This document shows positions 17,190 to 23,867 of a DNA stretch of 41,541 nucleotides, piece after piece; position 1 is the stretch's first letter, and every line of letters starts with the position of its first letter. The DNA is from an uncultured Mucilaginibacter sp. (lineage in GTDB: Bacteria > Bacteroidota > Bacteroidia > Sphingobacteriales > Sphingobacteriaceae): contig CAIPFE010000038.1 in assembly GCA_903864275.1 (NCBI GenBank), forward strand, positions 1-41,541. The letters are read 5' to 3'. Under the pieces are notes generated by a model. That model did not search any database. It saw only the letters and a program-made list of their open reading frames with translations, and had not been told where the DNA came from. Made by a program: the position numbers and the translations under genes.

Positions 17190-17966
17190 ATGAAAAAATT
17201 AAGACTAAAGCCCATCTACCTGCTGGTTGCGGGCATCGCCATTATTTACTCATCTTGTAAAAAATCATCAACAGCCCCTAAAGATCCGGCGCTTACACCC
17301 CAGGCAGTTTCAAGCCAGGTGGCGCTCACAATCAACCAGTCATTATTTGGCGGTTTAGGCGCATTTGATGCTTCAGGTGGTTTAACTGCACCAACTACTT
17401 TCGCGGTACACACCAAAGGGAAAGTGCTGCAAAGCTTAAGTAACCCGGATTGCGGCCAGGTTGTTGACACAACCGTGAATTTTACTTTCTCGGCGAATGG
17501 CAGTTCGGCTACAATTGCGGGAGATATCGCATTCACTTTTACCTGTACAAATGGGGTCTATTCCGGCTTTACAACAGCCGATAATATTGCAATATCATTA
17601 ACGGGTCCCGACACCTCTTTAACCTACAAAGTGGCCGAGAACCTTACCTTGCTGAGTTCCAATCCATCGGATCCATATGCTGACTTTTCTATCAACGGTT
17701 CACTGAATTCAGATGGCAGCTATAAAATTATCAGCTCAAAACAAAGCGGCTCCGAAGTTTTTGACTATACACTTAAATCAGTAGTTTACAGCCCGACTGC
17801 CGGCGATATTGTGAGCGGCTCGGGAACGTTTAACACAAGTGGCAGCGGTCCGAAAGGGTCATGGAATTACACGGGGACTATTGTTTTTAACGGCAACCAA
17901 ATGGCTACAATTACCATTAACGGTAAAGCGTATAACGTTAACCTGCAAACAGGCGTAGTTAGTTAA
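17190..17966 (+). CDS. lipoprotein, paralogue 3 of 3
   Basis: The 258-residue protein begins MKKLRLKPIYLLVAG and has the lipobox YSSC (cysteine 23) followed by KKS. It is the most diverged paralogue but keeps SSQVA, the two cysteines (PDCGQ and FTCTNG), DIVSGSGTF, GSWNYTGTIVF and INGKAYNVNL. It lacks the GGVNLN motif, having a GGLGAFDASGG stretch instead. A strong hairpin terminator follows at 17998. Function unknown. Confidence 0.76.
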   Translation: MKKLRLKPIYLLVAGIAIIYSSCKKSSTAPKDPALTPQAVSSQVALTINQSLFGGLGAFDASGGLTAPTTFAVHTKGKVLQSLSNPDCGQVVDTTVNFTFSANGSSATIAGDIAFTFTCTNGVYSGFTTADNIAISLTGPDTSLTYKVAENLTLLSSNPSDPYADFSINGSLNSDGSYKIISSKQSGSEVFDYTLKSVVYSPTAGDIVSGSGTFNTSGSGPKGSWNYTGTIVFNGNQMATITINGKAYNVNLQTGVVS

Positions 17967-17997
17967 GGGGGGCAAATTTTATCCCAACAAAATATTA

Positions 17998-18048
17998 AAA
18001 CGTCCGTCGGTTTTAGGGGTACTTACCCCGAACCCGCGGACGTTTTTA
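17998..18048 (+). terminator. rho-independent terminator after lipoprotein 3
   Basis: ACGTCCG pairs with CGGACGT; the stem continues inward through CGG with CCG and an inner AGGGG-CCCC pairing, and is followed by TTTTTATTTT. It lies 32 bases after the stop codon. Confidence 0.85.
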
Positions 18049-18096
18049 TTTTCATTACCTGGATAATGACCATCACTATAAAATTCTTCTATTTAG

Positions 18097-18115
18097 TTGT
18101 ATAATTGTTATACAA
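18097..18115. promoter_or_regulatory. palindrome touching the symporter start codon
   Basis: TTGTATAA and TTATACAA form a perfect 8-bp inverted repeat with a 3-base spacer, ending on the A of the ATG. It could be an operator or a small hairpin over the ribosome-binding region. A chance origin cannot be excluded in AT-rich DNA. Confidence 0.4.
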
Positions 18116-19338
18116 TGAAGAAACTCTTATTCAACCTGAATTTCCAGGTAATTACCGGCATCGTATTGGGTATTATTGTTGGATTTTTATTTCCCTCATT
18201 CGGGCCAACCGCGAAACTCATCAGCCAAACCTTTATCAGTTTGATCACCATGCTGATCGCACCCATCATCTTTTTCACCATTGTACTGGGTATTGCCGGT
18301 ATGAGCGATATAAAAAAGGTTGGCCGGGTAGGGGGCAAAGCGCTGCTTTATTTCGAAATCGTCTCCACCTGCGCCCTGGTCATCGGGGTAATAGTTGCCA
18401 ATGTAATAAGGCCCGGTGATGGCTTTGTAAGCAAGATTGCAGCAGATCACTCCAAACTTGCTATTTACCAGAAAGCCGCTGCCGATATGCACTGGGTTGA
18501 TTTTATAACTCATATTGTGCCGCCTAATATATTTGAGGCATTTGCCAAAGGCGATATTTTACAGATACTTTTCTTTGCCATATTATTTGGTTTTGCCGTA
18601 AGCTTTATAGGGGAGACCGGGCAGCGAGTTATCCATCTTTTTGAAAACCTTTCAAAAGTATTTTTCAGGATCATGTACATGGTAATGCGTGTGGCCCCCA
18701 TTGGCGCTTTCGGCGGGATGGCTTATACTATCAGTGCTTATGGTATCAATACCTTGAAGCCTTTGGGTTTGCTGATGGCCTCGGTTTATCTTACCTCTAT
18801 CTTTTTCATCTTCGGCGTGTTACACCTCATTTGTTACCTCTACAAATTCAGTTTTTGGAAATACCTGAAATTTATTAAAGAAGAGATCCTGATCGTTTGG
18901 GGCACTTCCTCATCCGAATCCGTGCTGCCTGCTATGATGGATAAAATGGAAAAATTCGGATGCTCGCGGTCGGTTGTGGGGCTGGTTATCCCGGCTGGAT
19001 ATTCATTTAATTTGGATGGAACTACGATCTACCTTTCCATGTCAGTTATCTTTTTGGCGCAGGTGTTCCATATCCCGCTCACGCTGATGCAGCAGTTAAC
19101 CATTATCGGCATATTAATGATCACCTCCAAAGGCGCGGCAGGCGTAACCGGCAGCGGTTTTATTATATTAACCTCGACACTGGCAGCTATAAAAATCATC
19201 CCGGCCGAAGGTGTGGCGATATTGCTTGGGGTGGATAGGTTTATGTCGGAAGCAAGGGCTATTACCAATATGATAGGGAATGGGATAGCGACGATTGTGA
19301 TAGCGAAGAGTGAGAACGAGTTTAGCCCCCCCTCCTAA
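18115..19338 (+). CDS. dicarboxylate/amino acid:cation symporter (DctA/GltP family)
   Basis: The 407-residue inner-membrane carrier belongs to the DAACS family (glutamate-transporter fold). The hairpin-1 motif GTSSSESVLPAMMDKM, helix 7 with PAGYSFNLDGTTIYLSM, and hairpin 2/helix 8 with TSKGAAGVTGSGFI closely match DctA-type C4-dicarboxylate carriers, so succinate, fumarate or malate are the likely substrates, driven by H+ or Na+. ATG 18115 (MKKLLFNLNFQV) fits the family; a TTG at 18097 would place a palindrome in the coding region. The last residues SPPS and the stop come from a CCCCCTCCTAAAGGGGG repeat, so the native C-terminus may have been replaced. Confidence 0.9.
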   Translation: MKKLLFNLNFQVITGIVLGIIVGFLFPSFGPTAKLISQTFISLITMLIAPIIFFTIVLGIAGMSDIKKVGRVGGKALLYFEIVSTCALVIGVIVANVIRPGDGFVSKIAADHSKLAIYQKAAADMHWVDFITHIVPPNIFEAFAKGDILQILFFAILFGFAVSFIGETGQRVIHLFENLSKVFFRIMYMVMRVAPIGAFGGMAYTISAYGINTLKPLGLLMASVYLTSIFFIFGVLHLICYLYKFSFWKYLKFIKEEILIVWGTSSSESVLPAMMDKMEKFGCSRSVVGLVIPAGYSFNLDGTTIYLSMSVIFLAQVFHIPLTLMQQLTIIGILMITSKGAAGVTGSGFIILTSTLAAIKIIPAEGVAILLGVDRFMSEARAITNMIGNGIATIVIAKSENEFSPPS

Positions 19339-19352
19339 AGGGGGAGGTTTTG
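19326..19352. repeat. CCCCCTnnTAAAGGGGG palindromic repeat at a stop codon
   Basis: A short G/C palindrome with a TAAA centre overlaps the TAA stop of the symporter gene. Related copies are at 19628-19652, 32665-32693 and 33533-33606. Confidence 0.7.
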
Positions 19353-19375
19353 ATCAACTATTTCAGTGATTTACG

Positions 19376-19570
19376 ATGCTTATAATTTTAACAGTTTTCA
19401 AAGCTTTAGTCTGTTTAACCGGCTTCGGCTTTAGCGCGTACTATTTTTTCCCTGCGATAAAAAGAGGGGATAAAAGTAACATGAAAAAAGCAGGTCTTAT
19501 TTTCCTTTTTACATGGTTGCTGGTAATTATAATTACAGTAATTGAATTTGTAATAATTGGTTACAGATAA
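19376..19570 (+). CDS. small two-helix membrane protein
   Basis: The 64-residue product has two predicted membrane helices (about residues 2-26 and 41-60) separated by a basic loop, PAIKRGDKSNMKKAG. That topology and the ATG at 19376 suggest a real small gene. I recognise no family. It lies between the symporter and sucD on the same strand, with G/C-rich repeats on both sides. Confidence 0.55.
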   Translation: MLIILTVFKALVCLTGFGFSAYYFFPAIKRGDKSNMKKAGLIFLFTWLLVIIITVIEFVIIGYR

Positions 19571-19627
19571 TTTTTAGCTCCCGAATTTGATGAAGTTCTT
19601 ATTGATCCAAGATAAAGTAAAAATATT

Positions 19628-19652
19628 CCCCCTTTAGGGGGCAAGGGGGCAA
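19628..19652. repeat. CCCCCTTTAGGGGG repeat upstream of sucD
   Basis: The palindrome CCCCCTTTAGGGGG is followed by CAAGGGGGC. It lies just before the candidate sucD promoter element. Confidence 0.7.
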
Positions 19653-19660
19653 TTTTTTTT

Positions 19661-19668
19661 TAGCTTTG
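19661..19668 (+). promoter_or_regulatory. candidate -7 element of sucD
   Basis: TAGCTTTG matches the Bacteroidota -7 consensus TAnnTTTG exactly and ends 21 bases before the ATG. I see no good -33 TTTG at the expected distance; a G/C-rich repeat and T-run lie there instead. Confidence 0.45.
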
Positions 19669-19689
19669 CGCTACAAATTTAAAACCACG

Positions 19690-20574
19690 ATGAGCGTTCT
19701 CGTAAATAAAGATTCCAAAGTCATAGTTCAGGGTTTTACAGGTAACGAAGGCACCTACCATGCATCGCAGATGATCGAGTACGGTACCCAGCTTGTTGGC
19801 GGTGTTACCCCCGGCAAAGGCGGACAAACCCATTTGGACAGGCCGGTATTTAATACCGTTGAAGAAGCTGTTCAAAAAACCGGCGCTGATGTATCCATCA
19901 TATTTGTACCCCCGCCATTCGCTGCCGACGCCATAATGGAAGCGGCCGAGGCTGGTATTAAAGTGATCGTTTGCATCACCGAAGGCATCCCCACAAAGGA
20001 TATGATCATGGTGAAGGAATATTTAACGGATAAAGATTCTCGTTTGATCGGTCCTAACTGCCCCGGTATTATCACGGCTGATGAAAGCAAGATCGGTATT
20101 ATGCCGGGCTTTATTTTCACAAAGGGCCACGTTGGCGTAGTTTCAAAATCAGGCACTTTAACTTACGAAGCAGTTGACCAGGTGGTTAAAGCCGGCCTCG
20201 GTATCACTACAGCCATCGGCATTGGCGGCGACCCGATCATCGGCACGCCCACCAAAGAAGCGGTTGAACTGCTGATGAACGACCCCGATACCCACGGTAT
20301 CATTATGATCGGCGAAATAGGCGGCGGCATGGAAGCCGAAGCCGCCCGCTGGATAAAAGCAAACGGCACCAAACCTGTGGTAGGTTTCATCGCAGGCCAG
20401 ACAGCCCCTCCGGGACGCCGCATGGGCCATGCCGGCGCCATCGTTGGCGGGGCAGATGATACCGCGGCAGCCAAAATGAAAATTATGCGTGAATGCGGGA
20501 TCAGGGTGGTGGAATCACCGGCTGAGATTGGCGCGGCGATGGCAGAGGAGTTAGCGAAAATAGGAGAAAAGTAA
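19690..20574 (+). CDS. sucD: succinate--CoA ligase, alpha subunit
   Basis: The 294-residue protein is SucD of the TCA cycle, which with SucC converts succinyl-CoA to succinate while making ATP or GTP. The CoA-binding Rossmann domain opens with KVIVQGFTGNEGTYHA and VGGVTPGKGG. The ligase domain has PGFIFTKGHVGVVSKSGTLTYEA, GIGGDPIIGT and the phosphohistidine loop RRMGHAGAIVGG. Length is the family norm. ATG 19690 (MSVLVNKDSK) is chosen over an upstream TTG. No sucC adjoins, so the subunits are encoded apart, which is usual in this phylum. Confidence 0.96.
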   Translation: MSVLVNKDSKVIVQGFTGNEGTYHASQMIEYGTQLVGGVTPGKGGQTHLDRPVFNTVEEAVQKTGADVSIIFVPPPFAADAIMEAAEAGIKVIVCITEGIPTKDMIMVKEYLTDKDSRLIGPNCPGIITADESKIGIMPGFIFTKGHVGVVSKSGTLTYEAVDQVVKAGLGITTAIGIGGDPIIGTPTKEAVELLMNDPDTHGIIMIGEIGGGMEAEAARWIKANGTKPVVGFIAGQTAPPGRRMGHAGAIVGGADDTAAAKMKIMRECGIRVVESPAEIGAAMAEELAKIGEK

Positions 20575-20639
20575 ATCCGCCGCCGCTAAAGCTATGGCGG
20601 ACGAGGAATCCGCGGCCGCTGAAGCTATGGCGGACAATT
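20574..20639. repeat. 33-bp tandem duplicate after sucD
   Basis: Two adjacent 33-bp units (20574-20606 and 20607-20639) each contain AAGCTATGGCGGAC and are nearly identical. Each unit is itself roughly palindromic (TCCGCC with GGCGGA). The first overlaps the last base of the sucD TAA stop. Confidence 0.85.
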
Positions 20640-20695
20640 AGGTAAAAAAATGCGTTGGCCAGTATTTCAAAAAGCAAACACCATTTTTCAAACCA

Positions 20696-21037
20696 ATGGA
20701 CACCGAAAATTTAGTCTTAATTGATATTACTCAAAAAGCCAAAACCAATACTAAAGACACCAATATACCGGTTGCGACCGTAAACGATCACATCGTAAGA
20801 ATGAGCGTCATGACCACACCCTATTTCTGGCATTTGCACCCGGATTCGGATGAAAGTTTTTTAGTGATCGAAGGCTCCATATTTATAGACCTGGAGGACC
20901 GGACGGTTGAGTTATATCCAAACCAATTATTCACAATACCCAAAAACATTAAACATCGTACCAGGCCCAATGGCAGCAGGTCTGTTAACCTGACCTTTGA
21001 AAGCGCAAAAATGACAACAGTAAGACTGGAGGATTAG
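20696..21037 (+). CDS. cupin-domain protein
   Basis: The 113-residue protein is a single small beta-barrel of the cupin_2 type. Motif 1 is HLHPDSDESFLVIEG and motif 2 is LYPNQLFTIPKNIKHRTRP; the histidines, glutamate and final histidine can bind a metal ion. Such proteins range from sugar-binding folds to small isomerases or dioxygenases, and the sequence does not decide between them. It converges with the short minus-strand gene at 21039, with only one base between the stop codons. Confidence 0.8.
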   Translation: MDTENLVLIDITQKAKTNTKDTNIPVATVNDHIVRMSVMTTPYFWHLHPDSDESFLVIEGSIFIDLEDRTVELYPNQLFTIPKNIKHRTRPNGSRSVNLTFESAKMTTVRLED

Positions 21038-21038
21038 T

Positions 21039-21230
21039 TTATAACCCCGAGTCAACTACGGGCCCCTCCGGCGAATTTTCTTCCGGTGGAAATTCATCCG
21101 GCACGATCTGCGGGTCTTCCTTTGGCACAACCGGCTCTTTCGGATCGGATGGCTGTCGTATTTCCGGTGTTTCCTTTGGCACAGGCATTTCAGGCTGTTC
21201 GTTTGGAAAGGTGTCGTGTTGCTTGCCCAT
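21039..21230 (-). CDS. small Pro/Glu-rich hypothetical protein
   Basis: The 63-residue product is dominated by proline, glutamate and aspartate, with repeats like PVPKETPEI and VVPKEDPQI. No signal peptide or membrane helix is present, so it is probably a disordered cytosolic protein. Similar short proline-rich proteins are frequent in Sphingobacteriaceae, but I know of no assigned function. An overlapping frame with a start at 21310 is less protein-like. Confidence 0.5.
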   Translation of the reverse strand: MGKQHDTFPNEQPEMPVPKETPEIRQPSDPKEPVVPKEDPQIVPDEFPPEENSPEGPVVDSGL

Positions 21231-21508
21231 AAACTATTTTTGTTAATGTTGTTAAATGATAACAGTGAAATTAACGAAAAGTTCAGCAGAATCATAAAAC
21301 TGCTTAACAACTAAAATCCCGGGTTTGGCCGTTATTTTTTGTTTATTATATCATATCGTCGAATAGTTTCTACGGGTCATCTTTTGCTTCGCTCCAAGGG
21401 AAAAAATTTCAATTTATTATGGTCAAATTTATGTCAATATCGCGGCGAAAAACAAATTAACCCAACAAGTTTTCGTATATTTATATAAGCCGAAAAGAAA
21501 AAAATCGG
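21231..21508. other. gap without a recognised gene
   Basis: This stretch and the repeat that follows it form the 345-base gap before msrB. It is AT-rich with no supported gene. Confidence 0.5.
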
Positions 21509-21573
21509 TGAAATCAGATCATAATTGATGAAATCCCAATCAATAATTCAGTAAATCAATAATTCAATAATTA
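21509..21573. repeat. AATCAATAATTCA word array upstream of msrB
   Basis: Words such as AATCAAT and AATTCAATAATT repeat in tandem and partly in reverse complement (ATAATTGATGAAATC on the left). It ends two bases before the msrB ATG, so it forms the whole 5' leader. Confidence 0.72.
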
Positions 21574-21575
21574 AC

Positions 21576-21941
21576 ATGAAATATAACACATTAACGCCCG
21601 AAGAAGAACGGGTAATACTACACAAAGGAACTGAACGGCCGTTTACAGGCTCGTTATTAAATAACCATGCACAGGGTTTATATGTATGCAAAAGATGCGA
21701 TAACCCTTTGTACACTTCAGAAACAAAATTCGAGTCGCATTGCGGCTGGCCAAGTTTTGATGATGAGATACCGGGTGCAGTAAAACGGGTGCCCGATGCC
21801 GACGGCCGGAGGGTGGAAATAGTATGCGCCAATTGCGGTGCACATTTGGGCCACGTTTTCGAAGGCGAATATTTAACGCCAAAAAATACGCGGCACTGCG
21901 TAAATTCTGTGTCAATGAAATTTGTTCCTTCGGATAACTAA
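21576..21941 (+). CDS. msrB: peptide methionine (R)-S-oxide reductase MsrB
   Basis: The 121-residue protein is a free-standing MsrB, which reduces methionine-R-sulfoxide in proteins. The zinc site is C38 and C41 (CKRC) with C84 and C87 (CANC). The catalytic cysteine is C108 in RHCVNSVSMKF, and C56 in HCGWPSF is the likely resolving cysteine. HLGHVF is a further MsrB signature. It lacks the common RYCINSA form of the active-site stretch but keeps C and N. No export signal is seen, so the enzyme is cytosolic. It stands alone; the next gene is nrdB, 450 bases away. Confidence 0.92.
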   Translation: MKYNTLTPEEERVILHKGTERPFTGSLLNNHAQGLYVCKRCDNPLYTSETKFESHCGWPSFDDEIPGAVKRVPDADGRRVEIVCANCGAHLGHVFEGEYLTPKNTRHCVNSVSMKFVPSDN

Positions 21942-22391
21942 GCACAAGGTAAAGACCCGCCCGGATGTTAATACCAGGTAGTTTAAATTTTTGTTAACAT
22001 GCGGTTAAGCTAGCTTCATGCGGCCTGAATAACTCAATAGCACTATTCAAAATAATTTGTTTATAACTTATGGGGGATGTTAAAAACTTAAACTAACATC
22101 ATAAAAGAGCATCTCCTATATTTGATTTTAAGTTCTTCAATAATATCTGTTATTACCGGCTTCCGGCTGATAATAAAAGGGGACCAGCCGCCGCAAGGCG
22201 AATGGGAACCGGGCATAAATTGATAAATTAGTTTGACGGGGATTGGTGAAAAAGCCGCTTAAGTAGTTAGCAGTGATAAAGGTTATCACAACAAGTAAAA
22301 CTAACGCTAGGGCATAGTCGTCGGCTAATATCAGGGAGGTCAAAACATTGATTGGAGGCTTGTAAGAGGGCATTTTAAAGAAAAGCAGTAC
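21942..22391. other. 450-base gap upstream of nrdB
   Basis: This gap should hold the nrdB-nrdA promoter and regulatory sites. I could not identify a convincing NrdR box or -7 element. A 78-codon frame on the minus strand (22373-22137) has one hydrophobic stretch (ALALVLLVVITFITANYL), but it would occupy the nrdB promoter and has no recognised homology. Confidence 0.45.
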
Positions 22392-23363
22392 ATGGAACAG
22401 GAGACCGAATTATTATTAAAAGAGAACAAGGACCGCTTTGTTATACTACCCATTAAGTACCCCGAGATTTGGGAAATGTATAAGAAATGCGAAGCAAGTT
22501 TCTGGACTGCCGAGGAGATCGACCTGGGGGATGATATGAAATATTGGGATGCCATGAACGATGGCGAGCGGCATTTTATATCCCACGTACTTGCCTTTTT
22601 CGCAGCGAGCGATGGTATCGTTAACGAGAACCTGGCCATAAACTTTATGAGCGAGGTGCAGTTGCCCGAAGCACGGTGTTTCTACGGTTTCCAGATCATG
22701 ATGGAGAATATACATTCCGAAACTTATGCACTGCTGATAGATTCTTATATTAAAGACCCTGCCGAAAAGGACCGCTTGTTCCACGCAATTGATACCGTTC
22801 CATGCGTAGGTAAGAAGGCGCAATGGGCCTTACGCTGGATAAACAACGGAACGTTTGCTGAGCGCCTGATTGCGTTTGCGGCGGTTGAGGGGATATTTTT
22901 CTCGGGCAGCTTTTGCTCCATATTCTGGCTCAAAAAACGCGGCCTGATGCCTGGCTTAACTTTTAGCAATGAACTGATATCGCGCGACGAAGGCATGCAT
23001 TGTGAGTTCGCCTGCCTGCTGTACCGGATGTTGGAAAACAAGTTGTCAAAAGAAGCCGCGACGGCCATCATCACTGACGCTGTTGAAATAGAAAAAGAAT
23101 TTGTTACCGATGCGCTTCCGGTTAACCTGATAGGTATGAACGCTAAGCTGATGAGCCAGTATATTGAATTTGTGGCCGACAGGTGGCTGGGCGAATTAGG
23201 CTATGATAAAGTGTATGGCGCATCAAATCCGTTTGACTTTATGGAAATGATTAGCCTGCAGGGTAAAACAAATTTCTTTGAAAAAAGGGTAGGGGACTAC
23301 CAAAAAAGCGGGGTGCTGAATAGCCAGGAAAGCAAGTCGTTTTCTTTAGACGAGGACTTTTAG
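22392..23363 (+). CDS. nrdB: ribonucleoside-diphosphate reductase, beta subunit
   Basis: The 323-residue protein is the radical-carrying R2 subunit of class I ribonucleotide reductase. The di-iron ligands are visible in EEIDLGDD (D44), MMENIHSETY (E and H), and later ISRDEGMHCEF. The radical tyrosine is expected at Y112 in HSETYALLIDSYIKD, a stretch very close to eukaryotic R2 (including PCVGKKAQWALRWI). The C-terminus FSLDEDF is the tail that docks into NrdA. It forms an operon with nrdA, but the two are separated by a four-helix-bundle gene bounded by inverted repeats, which begin directly after this TAG. Confidence 0.96.
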   Translation: MEQETELLLKENKDRFVILPIKYPEIWEMYKKCEASFWTAEEIDLGDDMKYWDAMNDGERHFISHVLAFFAASDGIVNENLAINFMSEVQLPEARCFYGFQIMMENIHSETYALLIDSYIKDPAEKDRLFHAIDTVPCVGKKAQWALRWINNGTFAERLIAFAAVEGIFFSGSFCSIFWLKKRGLMPGLTFSNELISRDEGMHCEFACLLYRMLENKLSKEAATAIITDAVEIEKEFVTDALPVNLIGMNAKLMSQYIEFVADRWLGELGYDKVYGASNPFDFMEMISLQGKTNFFEKRVGDYQKSGVLNSQESKSFSLDEDF

Positions 23364-23424
23364 GTGAGTGGTGAGTGGTGAATAGTGAGTGGTGAGTGGT
23401 CAGTAGCGAATAGTGAGTGGGGAG
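23364..23424. repeat. GTGAGTG heptad array, left arm of a 25-bp inverted repeat
   Basis: Nine consecutive 7-bp words follow the nrdB stop without a gap; GTGAGTG is the commonest, with GTGAATA and GTCAGTA as variants. Bases 23364-23388 are the exact reverse complement of 23839-23863 on the other side of the four-helix-bundle gene. Confidence 0.93.
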
Positions 23425-23451
23425 TTTTTGATTTACAATTAAAAATTATAC

Positions 23452-23814
23452 ATGTTTTTACAATTGGGACATACAAAATTAGATGCTTATACGGCTGCGA
23501 GACAGCTGGTTAAGGAATGCTACATTGCGGTAACCCAATTTCCGGTTGATGAACGGTTTGTACTATCTCAACAAATAAAGCGCGCTGCTTTGTCAGTTTA
23601 TTTAAATATAGCAGAAGGAAGTTCAAGAAGGTCACAAATAGAAAGGAATCGTTATTATGAAATGGCAAGAGGATCTGTAATAGAGGTTGACGCTGCATTA
23701 GATGTAGCTATTGATCTAAATTATTGCTCAGTTGAAAGTTTAAAAGCCCTCGGCGAAGCAATGACAAAATGTTTTAAAAATTTAAGTGGCCTGATCAATT
23801 CCAATAAAGTTTAA
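23452..23814 (+). CDS. four-helix-bundle protein (23S rRNA IVP / S23 family)
   Basis: The 120-residue protein has the family pattern: an N-terminal helix (KLDAYTAARQLVKECYIAV), FPVDERFVLSQQIKRAALSVYLNIAEGSSR in the centre, then YYEMARGSVIEVDAALDVAIDL and a final helix. The family was first seen in intervening sequences of Leptospira and other 23S rRNAs; it is also related to the Avd accessory protein of diversity-generating retroelements. Structures show a ring-forming basic helical bundle thought to bind nucleic acid; the biochemical role is unsettled. The gene lies between nrdB and nrdA on the same strand, within an inverted heptad repeat. No reverse transcriptase or variable repeat is nearby. 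Confidence 0.9.
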   Translation: MFLQLGHTKLDAYTAARQLVKECYIAVTQFPVDERFVLSQQIKRAALSVYLNIAEGSSRRSQIERNRYYEMARGSVIEVDAALDVAIDLNYCSVESLKALGEAMTKCFKNLSGLINSNKV

Positions 23815-23835
23815 TCTTAAAAAATTGAAATGAGC

Positions 23836-23865
23836 CATTCACTATTCACCACTCACCACTCACTA
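23836..23865. repeat. right arm of the 25-bp inverted repeat before nrdA
   Basis: The segment carries the GTGAGTG words in reverse complement (CACTCAC, TATTCAC) and ends two bases before the nrdA ATG. 23839-23863 pairs perfectly with 23364-23388. In an nrdB-nrdA transcript it would place a duplex directly over the nrdA initiation region. Confidence 0.93.
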
Positions 23866-23867
23866 AG

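Larger units (their letters stand above)
23364..23865 (+). mobile_element. candidate intervening-sequence-like element in the nrdB-nrdA operon
   Basis: A perfect 25-bp inverted repeat encloses about 450 bases whose only gene is a four-helix-bundle (23S-IVP family) protein. The element starts on the base after the nrdB stop and ends about two bases before the nrdA ATG region. Intervening sequences of bacterial 23S rRNA have the same plan: complementary ends that form an RNase III-type stem and, in some, this protein family in the loop. That it moves, or is cut from the mRNA, is an inference. No transposase, reverse transcriptase or target duplication is visible. Confidence 0.5.

Noticed and set aside
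20158..20474. Minus-strand frames opposite sucD
   Set aside because: Antisense shadows of a highly conserved gene with strong codon bias.
22137..22373. 78-codon minus-strand frame with a hydrophobic stretch
   Set aside because: It occupies the nrdB promoter region, has no recognised family, and starts within the region upstream of nrdB; coding potential is weak.
23364..23424. Possible CRISPR array
   Set aside because: The repeats are 7 bp with no spacers, and no cas genes are nearby.
23452..23814. Diversity-generating retroelement (the four-helix protein as Avd)
   Set aside because: No reverse transcriptase and no template/variable repeat pair with adenine-biased changes is visible nearby.
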